Assembly: GCA_035516255.1 (NCBI GenBank)
Contig: DATJAL010000002.1
Location: forward strand, 124,001 to 188,000
Direction of reading: 5' to 3'
DNA from: Chitinivibrionales bacterium
Lineage (GTDB): Bacteria; Fibrobacterota; Chitinivibrionia; Chitinivibrionales; FEN-1185
Length of the DNA stretch: 64,000 nt
The position numbers and the translations under genes were made by a program. The notes beneath the pieces are model-generated. The model had not been told where the DNA came from and searched no databases. It saw only the letters and a program-made list of their open reading frames with translations. Positions 26,421 through 35,703 of this stretch are shown here, one piece after another; positions within the stretch are counted from its first letter, which is position 1; every line of letters begins with the position of its first letter.

Positions 26421-27863
26421 ATGACAAATACCAAAGAAAATGAAGACAGAATCCGATTCCGTTTTGTTGGAGATGAGTCCTGTTTGTACGTAGACGCCCA
26501 GGAAAACTTCAACACATCTCTCCGATTTTTACCCTGGAAAAAGGGTTTGATCTATGAACGATTCAGTAATAAAAACGGATGGGTTCGGGAGAAAGCCGAT
26601 CCTGGCATACCCCTTATTACCCTTTGTAATGACCACATACTCAAAAAAATATCGGATATTCACCTTAAATCCGGTTCCGGCACATCCATTGATTACCCCT
26701 TAGGGCAACACCCAATAGAAATGTTTGTCAACCTGATACCACAGATCGTGAGGGAACTTGCTGCTCCATTCATTTACCGACAGATTCCACTGCTCCAGTT
26801 TTTCTGCGTCGTCCCTGAGGCTGTTGAGCTTGCCCGGAGCAACCCCGTTCTCTTATGGCTACTTGTTGACAAAATCGCCCAAGAAGAAATTTACCCGGTG
26901 GATTTTCGTAAGGCCGTGCTTACCGATCCAATGAAAATCCTACATACCATCAATAGTGACTGGGACGAGACATCCTTGTCGTTTATTTCCAGGATTTCAT
27001 TTTCGAGATACTCTGAAAATGCCATGAAGACCATTCGGGCATATCTCAAAAAACCCGATTTTATCAGGAGGTTAAGTCCGTTGCATAAAATCCCCGGCGC
27101 TGTTCTGGAACAGGCAATCCACAAACCCAGGATTAAAAATTCTCCGGCATTCCTTCATTTGCTTAGTTCCACAGATGAGTCGGAGTCCCCTCGGAGCCTC
27201 CGCAGAATACTATCTGAAGGCGACCGCCTGATTCGGGAAGCCGGAACCGTTGGTAAGCAACTTGATTTGAAGGAAGTCGAGGAGAGGGTTTTGAAATGCG
27301 GGACTATGGCCCAGCTTAAAAGGCTACATTGGAGATGGCAAGAAATTAAGAACATTCTAAGGATGTCGGAAGAACTGAACGTAAAAGTCGCAGAAGCGGG
27401 CGCACTGGACAAAATGAGCACTCGAGCAATAGGAAAGATTTCTGGCAAATTGATTACTAAGGTAAGGAAAAATAACCGGGGAAATTATCTGAACGGAGTT
27501 CTTGAAAAATACGGCAGTATTATGTTTCCTACCCCGCCGATAAAGGGCAATGAATCTATAGTTTCCATCAGGGACGCGGATGAACTCTACAGAGAAAGTA
27601 TGGAAATGGAACACTGCGTTTCATCCTATGTGGATTCGATAATGCAAAACAAGTGTTATACGTATGCCGTGAAAAAACCTGAACGGGCCACTCTGGAAAT
27701 ATGGCTGGACAAGGATTCTGAAAAATCAGCATTTAATCCCATCCTTGGACAGTTAAAGTTAAAAAAGAACGCTCTTCCATCTATTGAAACATTATCCTTT
27801 GTAAAGGCATGGATAGAAAATACCGGCAAAGTCACTAAAAAATCCCCTTTAGTTTTATCATAG
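26421..27863 (+). CDS. PcfJ-like protein
   Basis: 480 residues. The C-terminal third matches the PcfJ domain found in conjugative and integrative elements: PTPPIKGNESI, then ELYRESMEMEHCVSSYVDSI with a conserved Cys, then YAVKKPERATLEI and a QLK-containing strand. The N-terminal two-thirds is helical and unrecognised. PcfJ was named from the pCF10 conjugation region, and its biochemical role is unclear. Only a weak ribosome site precedes the ATG. Confidence 0.75.
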   Translation: MTNTKENEDRIRFRFVGDESCLYVDAQENFNTSLRFLPWKKGLIYERFSNKNGWVREKADPGIPLITLCNDHILKKISDIHLKSGSGTSIDYPLGQHPIEMFVNLIPQIVRELAAPFIYRQIPLLQFFCVVPEAVELARSNPVLLWLLVDKIAQEEIYPVDFRKAVLTDPMKILHTINSDWDETSLSFISRISFSRYSENAMKTIRAYLKKPDFIRRLSPLHKIPGAVLEQAIHKPRIKNSPAFLHLLSSTDESESPRSLRRILSEGDRLIREAGTVGKQLDLKEVEERVLKCGTMAQLKRLHWRWQEIKNILRMSEELNVKVAEAGALDKMSTRAIGKISGKLITKVRKNNRGNYLNGVLEKYGSIMFPTPPIKGNESIVSIRDADELYRESMEMEHCVSSYVDSIMQNKCYTYAVKKPERATLEIWLDKDSEKSAFNPILGQLKLKKNALPSIETLSFVKAWIENTGKVTKKSPLVLS

Positions 27864-27872
27864 GAGGTGAAT

Positions 27873-29141
27873 ATGCTGTTACGCTCAGTTTTGATTACGG
27901 TCCTATCTACGGTATTTTCGGCCTGGTCGCAATTTAATGCCGATGCCAACACTCTTGCGCTTTACCATTTTGATGAGGGGCAGGGGACTGTGGCAACGGA
28001 CGCATCGTCAAATCACTGGGACGGAGCACTAACGGGGTGCACGTGGGTAAACGGGAGATTTGGAAAGGCGCTAAGTTTTAATGGCGTATCCGATTTTGTG
28101 TCAATAAATCACACTCTCCCAATCAGAAACATTTCCTTTGAATTATGGATTCATTCGACGGATACTATGTCCGGCGGTTTTCCTTTAAACACTTACGGTG
28201 GTTATGACCAAGGATTTGAAATTTTCTTTTCAAAAGACTCGGTCAATTTTTTTACATCTTCCCCGACAGGCACAGATCCCCACGGCACTTTCCCGGACAA
28301 ACAAAGCTGGATTTATCTTGCCGCTACCATAGATAATTCAGACACCATCCGTCTTTACGTAAATGGAAACCTGGTTGATAAGCAATTCGATTGGGCCGTG
28401 AATCGCACTTGGTCTTCATTCTATTTTGGAGCAGTCCCCTTTGGGATGTCAATGACAAATTTCTATAAAGGTATAATTGATGAAGCCCGGATTTCCAGCT
28501 GTGTGAGGACGCCAGCAGAAATCAAAAATGCTTTTGTCACGCCGCCGCCGACCCTTATTTCCGCAGCGGCGAATGGAAGACAAATATTACTCTCGTTTGA
28601 TCAGTTTACAGATACCCCGGCAATTACATTCTCAAATATCGACAGTATTTTCCCGATCTCAGGGGGTCATACGTGGCTTTCGGGGTTCGGTACGATCGAT
28701 AGCGCCATCTGGAATCCACAAGGCACGAAACTTCTGATTACACTGTCCATCGCATTTTCCTCTCCAACAATTTCTATTGGAGATAGTATTTCTTTTTCAC
28801 GCGGCAAAGGAAAAGTTATCCTGACGGGTACGCTCGACCTTCCTGAAGGTACACAATCCTACCTATCCCGAAAACAATCGGTTCCCTGCCTGGAAATCGC
28901 CGGTTCTGTAATCCGTTGTAGTATTCCGGAAATTTACAGAGGCGACAGGATAAAGCTTGGCATTTCCGATCTTTCCGGAAGGGTGGTATTATCGTCAGAA
29001 ATTGCTACGGCCAACAGTGGATATTTCACATGCCAGTTACCCAAATTACCTAGGGGATGTTTTGTATTGTGCTTGAAGGTAGGACATGAATTTTACAGAT
29101 CAATCAAGTTAATAGGGGTAAATGATAGCGGCCGGAAATAA
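27873..29141 (+). CDS. Secreted LamG-domain protein with sorting-type C-terminus
   Basis: 422 residues from ATG 27873 (GGAGG six bases upstream; a GTG at 27867 overlaps that site). A signal peptide covers residues 1-20. Residues 25-205 are a LamG/concanavalin jelly roll (LALYHFDEGQGTVATDASS, GKALSFNG, FELWIHS, YVNGNLVDKQ), then a middle region (TLISAAANGRQILLSF) and a C-terminal beta-rich tail with LSGRVVLSS, as in the type IX-like tails of this genome. It is an odd cargo for a mobile element, and follows the PcfJ gene by nine bases. Confidence 0.8.
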   Translation: MLLRSVLITVLSTVFSAWSQFNADANTLALYHFDEGQGTVATDASSNHWDGALTGCTWVNGRFGKALSFNGVSDFVSINHTLPIRNISFELWIHSTDTMSGGFPLNTYGGYDQGFEIFFSKDSVNFFTSSPTGTDPHGTFPDKQSWIYLAATIDNSDTIRLYVNGNLVDKQFDWAVNRTWSSFYFGAVPFGMSMTNFYKGIIDEARISSCVRTPAEIKNAFVTPPPTLISAAANGRQILLSFDQFTDTPAITFSNIDSIFPISGGHTWLSGFGTIDSAIWNPQGTKLLITLSIAFSSPTISIGDSISFSRGKGKVILTGTLDLPEGTQSYLSRKQSVPCLEIAGSVIRCSIPEIYRGDRIKLGISDLSGRVVLSSEIATANSGYFTCQLPKLPRGCFVLCLKVGHEFYRSIKLIGVNDSGRK

Positions 29142-29507
29142 TATAGCGGGGGTAGGAAGAAATGACATTTTAACACTAGTATTTTATATATCATCGGTGT
29201 CTAGTGAAATGTTTTTTTGGAGTGTATGAAACGGAGAAATCAAGAGGCTTGTAGGGTAAGAAGGAGCCTTGAGGGGTGACAATGATTTGAATCGAGGGGG
29301 GGGATATATTCTTTGGAAAACGCATATATATATGGAGAATATATCAGGATAGCAATTTGCCGGGCAGTGAAGAAATATTTTTGAAGGCTCGAACAGACCT
29401 AATTAAAATTATAACAAACGGTAGTTAGGCTCGATTGAAAATTTGCCCGCCAGTAAAGGTTGTCCTACCCAATATCCCGAAATACCTCAACCTCCTAAGG
29501 AAACCCA

Positions 29508-29546
29508 TTCCGTGTTCCACAGATTTATACGGAACGGAACACGGAA
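29508..29546. repeat. GTTCC/GGAAC inverted repeat, left of the replication module
   Basis: TTCCGTGTTCC (29508-29518) and its exact complement GGAACACGGAA (29536-29546) are 17 bases apart, with an extra GGAAC between them. A related structure lies at 33889-34010 on the other side of the replication genes. Confidence 0.65.
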
Positions 29547-29547
29547 C

Positions 29548-29577
29548 AAAAAAAGGGGGTACATAAATAGTACCCCC
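29548..29577 (-). terminator. Rho-independent terminator (leftward)
   Basis: GGGGGTAC (29555-29562), loop of 7, GTACCCCC (29570-29577). Read leftward the hairpin is followed by seven T, so it ends transcripts coming from the replication module. Confidence 0.75.
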
Positions 29578-29739
29578 AGTGGCTTGCTGTGTCATTTACC
29601 ATTCTAAAGTGTTTCGGCTTGAGCCAGGAACAGAACCCTATCTAAATACCGCCCCCTGTTTTTGAGTGTCTTCTTGATACCTTTCCTTTTGCAGAAAATA
29701 CCACCGACTTTATGACTTTTACTCGACATATATATTTAC

Positions 29740-30063
29740 CTACCACTTTATACAATCGCCGGTATCACAAGGGCAATAAGAGGTATGATCGGTCATAAAA
29801 TATCCTAATGGCCCCGATCCTGAAAGTTTACCCCTATAAATTATATTTCTCTGCAACATTTTCTGAAAAGCCCTTTTAACCCAAACTTCTGTAATTTTTA
29901 AGAACTTGATAGCCTCTTTCTGGGTACAACCAGGATGATTTATAATATATGCGGTTGTTTTATCACATACTTCGTCTATGTAAGGCTTCCTTTCAATAGT
30001 AGGATTTTCCCTATCATCGACAATTACTTTAGCATTAACGGTTGAATTGTTTTGGATATCCAT
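29740..30063 (-). CDS. Small winged-helix/HTH protein
   Basis: 107 residues, preceded by AAAGGGTGG. Residues 25-85 look like a winged helix (YIINHPGCTQKEAIKFLKI then KRAFQKMLQRNIIYRG), close in pattern to the C-terminal HTH of the RepA-like helicase next door (NPGCKQRDAIEALGG). A Cys-rich tail (CPCDTGDC) may bind metal. It is the last gene before the terminator, downstream of the primase and helicase, and is possibly a replication regulator. Confidence 0.65.
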   Translation of the reverse strand: MDIQNNSTVNAKVIVDDRENPTIERKPYIDEVCDKTTAYIINHPGCTQKEAIKFLKITEVWVKRAFQKMLQRNIIYRGKLSGSGPLGYFMTDHTSYCPCDTGDCIKW

Positions 30064-30186
30064 ATAAAATCCACCCTTTCTTTTGGTTGTGATATTTTGC
30101 TTATAACATTTTTACAAAATATAGAGTAATCTGAACCAGCCAGGAGCGCCGAGGGCACGCTCCGATGGTGGTTCTGGGTTTCAAAT

Positions 30187-31317
30187 TCAGGCAATATAGT
30201 AACCTTTATCACCCCCTTCGCGTTTTTCATGTACAATGGTTTTGTCCCGGACAGCAATCTGGAAAGATTTATTCACGGCATTTTTCGGCACCGTTCCTCC
30301 CAAGGCCTCAATTGCATCACGCTGTTTGCAACCGGGGTTCTCCTTTACATAGCGGAGCACGGCCTCCATTGGCCCATTGCCAATTATATCCTTTTCGTCA
30401 ATTTGAACGAATCGGGGATATTGTAGTGATACGGAGAAGGGCTCAAAACACTTACACCGGTTGTTCTTGGGATTGCCAACCTCAATAACGCGATTTCCAT
30501 TGCAATCAAGCCCTTTACCTTTAAAGGTCATGACCCAGCGGGCATTGTCGGTATACGACGATGCCCCGCGTACCATCGAGCTTCCAAAGTCCCCAGAGGT
30601 CATCCGGGAGAGTTTGTTGGTGTGGGAGATTATAAGAATACTTGCACCTGTCTGGTCGCGCAATTTCGACCATGTTTCCATCTCCGCACCGCCAATAGCA
30701 TTGTCGTTTTCATCCGCTTTACTCGCCTTTGTGCGGGTGTCCATGACAATGAGCTCGGGCCTAATCAGGTCACATGTTGCCTGTAAGCGCTGAAAAAGGA
30801 CGGTTCCATTGCCGTCACCATTGATAAAAGTTTCATTTGAACCGGTCAGCGCCCTCTCACGTGGCAGCACAAACAACCCTTCGGTGATCGCGGTCAATAT
30901 CCTCTGCTTCGCCACATCAGGCGCGTCATTACCTGTAATACTGCGCCTGATTAATGAGAGTAACCGGCGATGCAGGTCGGGCATATCGTCTTCGAGATTA
31001 CAATAGAGAACTTTCCGGCATTGCATTATGGGAAGAGTTCCGAGCCAATTGGTTGGGCCAATGACACTAAAGCAAGCCAGCCGGATACTGAGGTCAAGGG
31101 CTGCAAGCGATTTGGCGATTCCTCCCTCCCCTGCAAACACACCCACAATCCCTTTGGGTAAAACACCGTCAATTAGATACTGGACAGGATCGGGCTCGGT
31201 GGTCAAGAGGGTATCGACACGCAATTCTGTAGGATTCCATGGTTCAACCAATAGTTGGTTGTCTGCTCCTGCCTGTTGATCGAGCACGGAATCTGTGATT
31301 TTTTCGAGAGTACTCAT
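30187..31317 (-). CDS. RepA/AAA_25-like replicative helicase with C-terminal HTH
   Basis: 376 residues. RecA-fold ATPase: Walker A-like FAGEGGIAKSLAALDLS (residues about 60-77, with an E-G-G-I-A-K-S variant), LYCNLEDD (catalytic acidic pair) and LIVMDTRTKAS (Walker B), then ILIISHTNK (motif with His) and WVMTF. This is the hexameric RepA/AAA_25 type of plasmid and satellite helicases. The C-terminus is a winged helix. Its ATG overlaps the primase stop by four bases (ATGA, 31314-31317), so both are coupled. Confidence 0.85.
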   Translation of the reverse strand: MSTLEKITDSVLDQQAGADNQLLVEPWNPTELRVDTLLTTEPDPVQYLIDGVLPKGIVGVFAGEGGIAKSLAALDLSIRLACFSVIGPTNWLGTLPIMQCRKVLYCNLEDDMPDLHRRLLSLIRRSITGNDAPDVAKQRILTAITEGLFVLPRERALTGSNETFINGDGNGTVLFQRLQATCDLIRPELIVMDTRTKASKADENDNAIGGAEMETWSKLRDQTGASILIISHTNKLSRMTSGDFGSSMVRGASSYTDNARWVMTFKGKGLDCNGNRVIEVGNPKNNRCKCFEPFSVSLQYPRFVQIDEKDIIGNGPMEAVLRYVKENPGCKQRDAIEALGGTVPKNAVNKSFQIAVRDKTIVHEKREGGDKGYYIA

Positions 31318-32354
31318 GCGGCACTCCTTTCCTGAGATAGGCGAAGACCTATCGGTCTTTGCGTCCTAGCTAAATCCTTGATTGCCTCGATGGAAAGAGA
31401 CATAAGCTCGGGTTCCGAGAGCGGGATTTTATAAAGTCCCGAAGACCCGTGGCGGCTGTTTGGGGAACGAACAAGACTCGTACAGGAGTAAATCGCATCG
31501 TCAATAATCTTGTGCGACCGACCCTGTTTGTCAAGGTAGGTATTGTCCGAATCAGGTACTACCGGCTCCGTAATTTTTTTAACAAAATTCCGGATCAGAC
31601 AGGGCGTGTTCTGGTAACGCCCCAGCTTCTTGAGTTCCGGTGTGTAGAACATGATGTGGAATCCCTTGTTCCCGCTAAAAAAGGGATGTATGTGATAACG
31701 GGGAATTCCAAATTCGATCAGTTGGTTGTAAACCCGGCACGCTATTTCCTGGGCCTTGTTCAGGTTTTCACTATAATCAATGTCAATGGTCGGATGCTTT
31801 AAATCAACTGGGCCTGTGTACCCGGCAACCTTACCACCGCTCTTCGTCACGTAGGCAAGTAACTCGGTAGAGTGTAAATAGTGGGAGTAAAAACAGTCAA
31901 CAGCACTTGGATCACCATAGTAATCCGGGGTCTGCCTGAATGCCTTGAAACGGGACAGGCTTATGCGGTTGTACAGCCCGCCTTCCACAATTTCCCGGTA
32001 TATAAACCAAGTAGGGTTTGCTTGGTTCATTAAAGGTGAATTTTTCTTCCATGGGAGGGAAACGCTTGTTCCCCCCGGAAGAGAAAATTCTAATAGACGC
32101 CGTAACGCTTGCCGGTAGGTGAGGCAATGTAATTTCATGAGAAAACTGATGGCACTTCCACCTCGCTCGCTCCCATCCAGAATAGAATGGTCGTACCACA
32201 CAGGACCCTGCGCTACAAAGGGTTTGCTCTTGTGACGCCCTGTAAAGGGTGAATCTGCCCGAAAAGTATCACGGCTTTTGACAAGCCGACATCCATTGAG
32301 TTGCTGAGACCAGAAAAGACCCCAGTCAACGCAATCCTGAAACTTTTGCTTCAT
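31314..32354 (-). CDS. Archaeo-eukaryotic-type primase with N-terminal zinc-free insertion
   Basis: 346 residues from ATG 32354 (AGGAGG upstream; a longer frame to 32471 crosses a terminator hairpin and is rejected). The N-terminal 120 residues resemble the CHC2-like fold of mobile primases (FRADSPFTG, WYDHSILDGSERGGSAISFL) but the zinc cysteines are not evident. The C-terminal half has the AEP/PrimS motifs: DIDYS (metal ligands), FSGNKGFHIMFY (sGxKGxHxx) and SLVRSPNSRHG. It probably primes element replication with the RepA-like helicase. Confidence 0.82.
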   Translation of the reverse strand: MKQKFQDCVDWGLFWSQQLNGCRLVKSRDTFRADSPFTGRHKSKPFVAQGPVWYDHSILDGSERGGSAISFLMKLHCLTYRQALRRLLEFSLPGGTSVSLPWKKNSPLMNQANPTWFIYREIVEGGLYNRISLSRFKAFRQTPDYYGDPSAVDCFYSHYLHSTELLAYVTKSGGKVAGYTGPVDLKHPTIDIDYSENLNKAQEIACRVYNQLIEFGIPRYHIHPFFSGNKGFHIMFYTPELKKLGRYQNTPCLIRNFVKKITEPVVPDSDNTYLDKQGRSHKIIDDAIYSCTSLVRSPNSRHGSSGLYKIPLSEPELMSLSIEAIKDLARTQRPIGLRLSQERSAA

Positions 32355-32448
32355 AAAACCTCCTGCAAATCTGTTAGTATGTGCGGAATTGCGCATACAA
32401 CCAATGAGGAGGTAGGGGGTGTGTGGAATAAAAGGATGTATTAGAAAC

Positions 32449-32475
32449 AAAAAATGCCCTTTTCGGGGCATTTTA
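32449..32475 (-). terminator. Rho-independent terminator (leftward)
   Basis: AAAATGCCC / GGGGCATTTT stem with a short loop; read leftward it is followed by a T-rich run. It lies just past the stop of the 423-aa gene and upstream of the primase start, separating two transcription units. Confidence 0.7.
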
Positions 32476-32498
32476 AAGGGTTTTATGGAGGTGACTAA

Positions 32499-33770
32499 TT
32501 ATTCCGTGGAATCTTCGTGGAATTTTTGACTAATGTTTTTTTGGGTATGATTGTCATCATTTTCCCAATTAGAATAGTTCTCGAATTCCTGTTTAATGAA
32601 ATCCTTGTCGCTTTCTTTCTTATTTGAAGAGTTAATTTTAGTGACACAATGAGAATAAAGATTACGAGAGTGCTTTCGATATCCTTTTGGAGAGTCCCAA
32701 AAAGATTGATTTATTTTAGATGAATCAACACGAAAAATCAATTTTCCTTTTCTATCAATAATTGCTGAATCTATACCAAATTTTCTGGTAAATGCCTCAT
32801 TAACATCAGACCTCTGTCCTGTGTTTAATTCCTTACCACAAAATGCAGCCAACACCTTGTACCATCTTGTTGTTGGTATAGTTTTTTTGGGATTAGAACA
32901 TTGCGGGAGGTCCCTATAGGTGACATCAATAGTTTTTCCTGAATTTTTAAGATGAAATCGAAGATAGGTATCATCGTGAGTTTTAAATTTTTGATGCTGA
33001 ACTTGCTCGCCAATGGCCCTGGGAATACACTCGACAAGAGCCACTTCATCCCACTCTCTGATTCTTGGCTCACCATCTCTTGAATTATTTTCCATGTTCC
33101 ATTTCCTGCAAAGAACTTCCAGATTAAACCAAGTGTTCTTCTTAATCATTCCCGAAAATATTTCATCAATTGGGGAAATACCACTGGATGCAACAATTTC
33201 CGGAACGTCAAGACTAATTTCTCGAATTTTTGGAAAAGCTCGAAGAAATGCCTCTCCAATGAGACGTTTGTGGTGTGCAATTTTGAGAATTCCGTCTCTT
33301 TTTAATACTTTTAGTTGATATGGACTGTGCTTGTCCTTTAGCAGATCGGCGATATACTTGAAATTGTCTTCCTTGAATTTCCATTCAGCCGGGAACCCAA
33401 GAAAACCATCAGGGTATTGATTTTTGTTTTTTTTGGAATCTATTCGGTAGATACATAAGATTTTTTCCTGAAATTTCCCTTGCAAATTTAGAAAAGATTG
33501 TAGGGCTGTGGGAGCGTCTCGTGTGATATCATATCCATGTCTGGTAGAAATTTCTTCAAGTTCGTTGCGAAAATAATAAAACATTCCTTTAAGCCCTTTA
33601 CAACAACAGTCCAAATCCTTCCGAAATATTCCCAAAGCAATAGCAGTAAGAGCGCGATAAAATTGCCAATTATCATTAAATCGATTTTTGTTTCTCACGC
33701 GGGAAATAAATTCCCCCTCGTCTTTATCAGTGGTCGAGTCTTTAATAGGTTTATCTTTTTCGTTGTCCAT
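32499..33770 (-). CDS. Unrecognised 423-aa protein of the replication module
   Basis: 423 residues from ATG 33770 (GGGGTTACA upstream). Basic and acidic with few hydrophobic runs; no P-loop or metal motif is visible. Landmarks are RALTAIALGIFRKDLDCC near residue 45, KRLIGEAFLRAFPKIREI near 175 and a polar Asn/Lys/Asp-rich tail. Its own terminator follows, so it is a separate unit. Position between the palindromes and the primase suggests an origin-binding or replication-initiation protein, but nothing in the sequence proves this. Confidence 0.65.
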   Translation of the reverse strand: MDNEKDKPIKDSTTDKDEGEFISRVRNKNRFNDNWQFYRALTAIALGIFRKDLDCCCKGLKGMFYYFRNELEEISTRHGYDITRDAPTALQSFLNLQGKFQEKILCIYRIDSKKNKNQYPDGFLGFPAEWKFKEDNFKYIADLLKDKHSPYQLKVLKRDGILKIAHHKRLIGEAFLRAFPKIREISLDVPEIVASSGISPIDEIFSGMIKKNTWFNLEVLCRKWNMENNSRDGEPRIREWDEVALVECIPRAIGEQVQHQKFKTHDDTYLRFHLKNSGKTIDVTYRDLPQCSNPKKTIPTTRWYKVLAAFCGKELNTGQRSDVNEAFTRKFGIDSAIIDRKGKLIFRVDSSKINQSFWDSPKGYRKHSRNLYSHCVTKINSSNKKESDKDFIKQEFENYSNWENDDNHTQKNISQKFHEDSTE

Positions 33771-33888
33771 TGTAACCCCCAAACTTAAAAGTTTCCAGAA
33801 ATAAGATTATACCCATCCATCTGGAAAATGCAACAAGCAACCTCCAAAACCAACTATTTCCACAATCACGTAAAAAACCAATTACACC

Positions 33889-33908
33889 GTTCCGGAACGT
33901 TCCGGAAC
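33889..33908. repeat. Tandem palindrome GTTCCGGAAC x2
   Basis: Two perfect 10-bp palindromes back to back, a likely binding site for a dimeric protein. The same half-site GTTCC/GGAAC recurs at 33971-34010 and 29508-29546. Confidence 0.7.
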
Positions 33909-33970
33909 AACCCTTAGGTACAATAAAACTTACAGGGAGTGTCCTCTAAACGCTCCCTGAAGTGAGTACC

Positions 33971-34004
33971 GTTCCGTGTTCCATAAATTTAAATGGAACG
34001 GAAC
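33971..34004. repeat. GTTCC/GGAAC inverted repeat, right of the replication module
   Basis: GTTCCGTGTTCCAT and ATGGAACGGAAC around an AT-rich centre; the left arm and centre closely match the site at 29508, and GGAAC recurs just after it. Confidence 0.65.
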
Positions 34005-34130
34005 AGGAACACCCCTTTCAAACACACATCAAAACCTTTATGACCATCCCGTAGGCTCCTCAAGAATCCTCATCCCTTGTCAAATTATAAATAATAAAGA
34101 GAGCCTTCACAAATCACAAAGGAGTTTTTT

Positions 34131-34481
34131 ATGGAAAGCGAATCAACACTTATCCCCAAAAGTACTGCAAGTCAGCCCGAAAGCCCAAAAGAGGAAGCCG
34201 CCAAAGTTGGTGAGACATCGGCCTGTAAGGAGCCTATCTCTGCAGAAAATAGGGTGGTAGAGTCACCGAAACCTGCTCCAACCTCAAGCGAGGTAGTGGA
34301 TGGAGATTTCCTGACCGCCCCCCAGCTTGCCCGGAAGCTTAATGTCTCCCTCAAGGCAATCCGGAAATGGAGCCTTTCCGGCAGGTTGATGTACGTCAAA
34401 ATGGGTAGGTTGGTTAGGTATTACTGGCCGGAAATAGAGAAGCGGTTACTGACAGGGAGGTTACTGTCAGAAAAGGAATAA
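34131..34481 (+). CDS. Excisionase-like helix-turn-helix protein
   Basis: 116 residues, AAAGGAG upstream. The first 60 residues are a polar Pro/Glu/Ser-rich tail; residues 62-108 are an excisionase/MerR-type winged helix (FLTAPQLARKLNVSLKAIRKW then GRLVRYYWPEIEKRL). Such Xis proteins bend att DNA and steer the integrase to excision. It ends 62 bases before the integrase gene in the same direction. The long disordered N-terminus is unusual for Xis. Confidence 0.78.
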   Translation: MESESTLIPKSTASQPESPKEEAAKVGETSACKEPISAENRVVESPKPAPTSSEVVDGDFLTAPQLARKLNVSLKAIRKWSLSGRLMYVKMGRLVRYYWPEIEKRLLTGRLLSEKE

Positions 34482-34543
34482 ATACTTGACAAAAAGTATT
34501 TCAAAGATTTTTTTTGAAAGTGAATTTTTAGTAAGGAAATATT

Positions 34544-35659
34544 ATGGGTATCAGAAAGAGTGAAGCTGGAGTTAGGCCCGTTGGTGCTGACCGCTGGAGG
34601 GTTACTGCCCGGATTCGTGTAAATAGGAAAATCAGACAGAGGCAAACTACCTTCAAGGGAACAAAGGAACAGGCCAGGGATCTCCACGCCTTGCTTAAAA
34701 AGGAACTCCGGGAAGGAAAAAGTGACCCATCTCCCTTTCTTCCGACGACCATTCAGAAATTTGGAGACCTCCTGAAAATTCACTTGGATAAACACGATCA
34801 GTGTTCACCTACATATCTGGCAAAGATAAGACATGTGGCCGATGAGCTGGGGGAGATCGACATCCGGTTCTTTCCGGATAGATTCGAAAACTACCTACAT
34901 AATCTCAGGGGGACTAAATCACAGCGAACCCATAAAATGCGATCGAATGCGACGATCAATAGGGTGATTGAAATTGTCAGAGCCGTGTACAATACCGGTA
35001 TAGCTCTTGGATTAATTGAAACCAACCCGATTACAAAAATCAGGTTTCCACGCCTTAAGGAGTTACCCAGGGATGTCATTCTGAGTGAACTGGATAAACA
35101 AAACCTCCTGAACGTCATTGACAAAGAAGCACCTCATCTGTCAGCCATAGTAAGGTTTGCCCTTCAGGTGCCATGCCGCAGGTCAGAGCTCGTCAAGATG
35201 CGGAAGGAAGACCTCGACCTCATTCACAACGCTATCCGGGTTAAGGCTGAGAACTCCAAGAATGACAAGGGCTGCTGGAAACCGATTCCACCAGACATGA
35301 TAGACTACTTCAGAAACCTACCCAATGAAACCGACTACCTTTTTTATCGGAAAGATGAAAACACGACTCCTGGGACTACGATTCTAACGGGTCTTGGGGA
35401 CTTTCACAGAGCATGGCGGCGTTGCTTAAGGTTAGCTAAGCTGGATAACTTCCGGTTTCATGACACGCGCCATTGCAGTGCGTCTGCATTAATTAATAAC
35501 GGTACTCCGGAACAGGTCGTGATGGATGTGGCGAACTGGAAGACTAATATGCTGAGGAAATACTATCACAGGGAGCCAATTCAGTCGTTGAAACTGATAA
35601 AATTCAACCCGGCACCCGCGAGCGAAAAAACAATCGAAAGAATAGCGGCGAGTGTATAA
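34544..35659 (+). CDS. int: Tyrosine-type integrase
   Basis: 371 residues. An N-terminal arm-binding region (about 1-60) and SAM-like core-binding domain (65-160) are followed by the catalytic domain with Arg212 (PCRRSEL), a Lys near 234, His306 and Arg309 (HDTRH), a Trp at 332 in place of the usual second His, and the nucleophile Tyr340 or 341 (LRKYYH). It most likely recombines the 77-bp tRNA-Asn repeat. A TTGACA precedes it at 34493 and a long T run follows. The gene ends convergently with the RES gene. Confidence 0.92.
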   Translation: MGIRKSEAGVRPVGADRWRVTARIRVNRKIRQRQTTFKGTKEQARDLHALLKKELREGKSDPSPFLPTTIQKFGDLLKIHLDKHDQCSPTYLAKIRHVADELGEIDIRFFPDRFENYLHNLRGTKSQRTHKMRSNATINRVIEIVRAVYNTGIALGLIETNPITKIRFPRLKELPRDVILSELDKQNLLNVIDKEAPHLSAIVRFALQVPCRRSELVKMRKEDLDLIHNAIRVKAENSKNDKGCWKPIPPDMIDYFRNLPNETDYLFYRKDENTTPGTTILTGLGDFHRAWRRCLRLAKLDNFRFHDTRHCSASALINNGTPEQVVMDVANWKTNMLRKYYHREPIQSLKLIKFNPAPASEKTIERIAASV

Positions 35660-35703
35660 ATTAGCTGGCTTTTAAAAATGGTGAAAAAGAATGGTATTTT
35701 ATC

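Larger units (their letters stand above)
29142..29739. other. 600-base intergenic region with palindrome and terminator
   Basis: No gene seen. It holds a CACTAG/CTAGTG inverted repeat flanked by related T-rich sequence (about 29175-29215), an 11-bp perfect inverted repeat TTCCGTGTTCC/GGAACACGGAA (29508-29546), and a terminator hairpin (29548-29577). Confidence 0.6.
33771..34130. other. 360-base region with tandem palindromes (candidate origin/operator)
   Basis: No gene seen. It contains two abutting copies of the 10-bp palindrome GTTCCGGAAC (33889-33908), a CAGGGAG/CTCCCTG hairpin (33933-33959), and an imperfect GTTCC/GGAAC inverted repeat (33971-34004), close in sequence to that at 29508. 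Confidence 0.6.

Noticed and set aside
27867-27872. GTG start for the LamG protein
   Set aside because: It overlaps the GGAGG ribosome site; the ATG at 27873 is correctly spaced.
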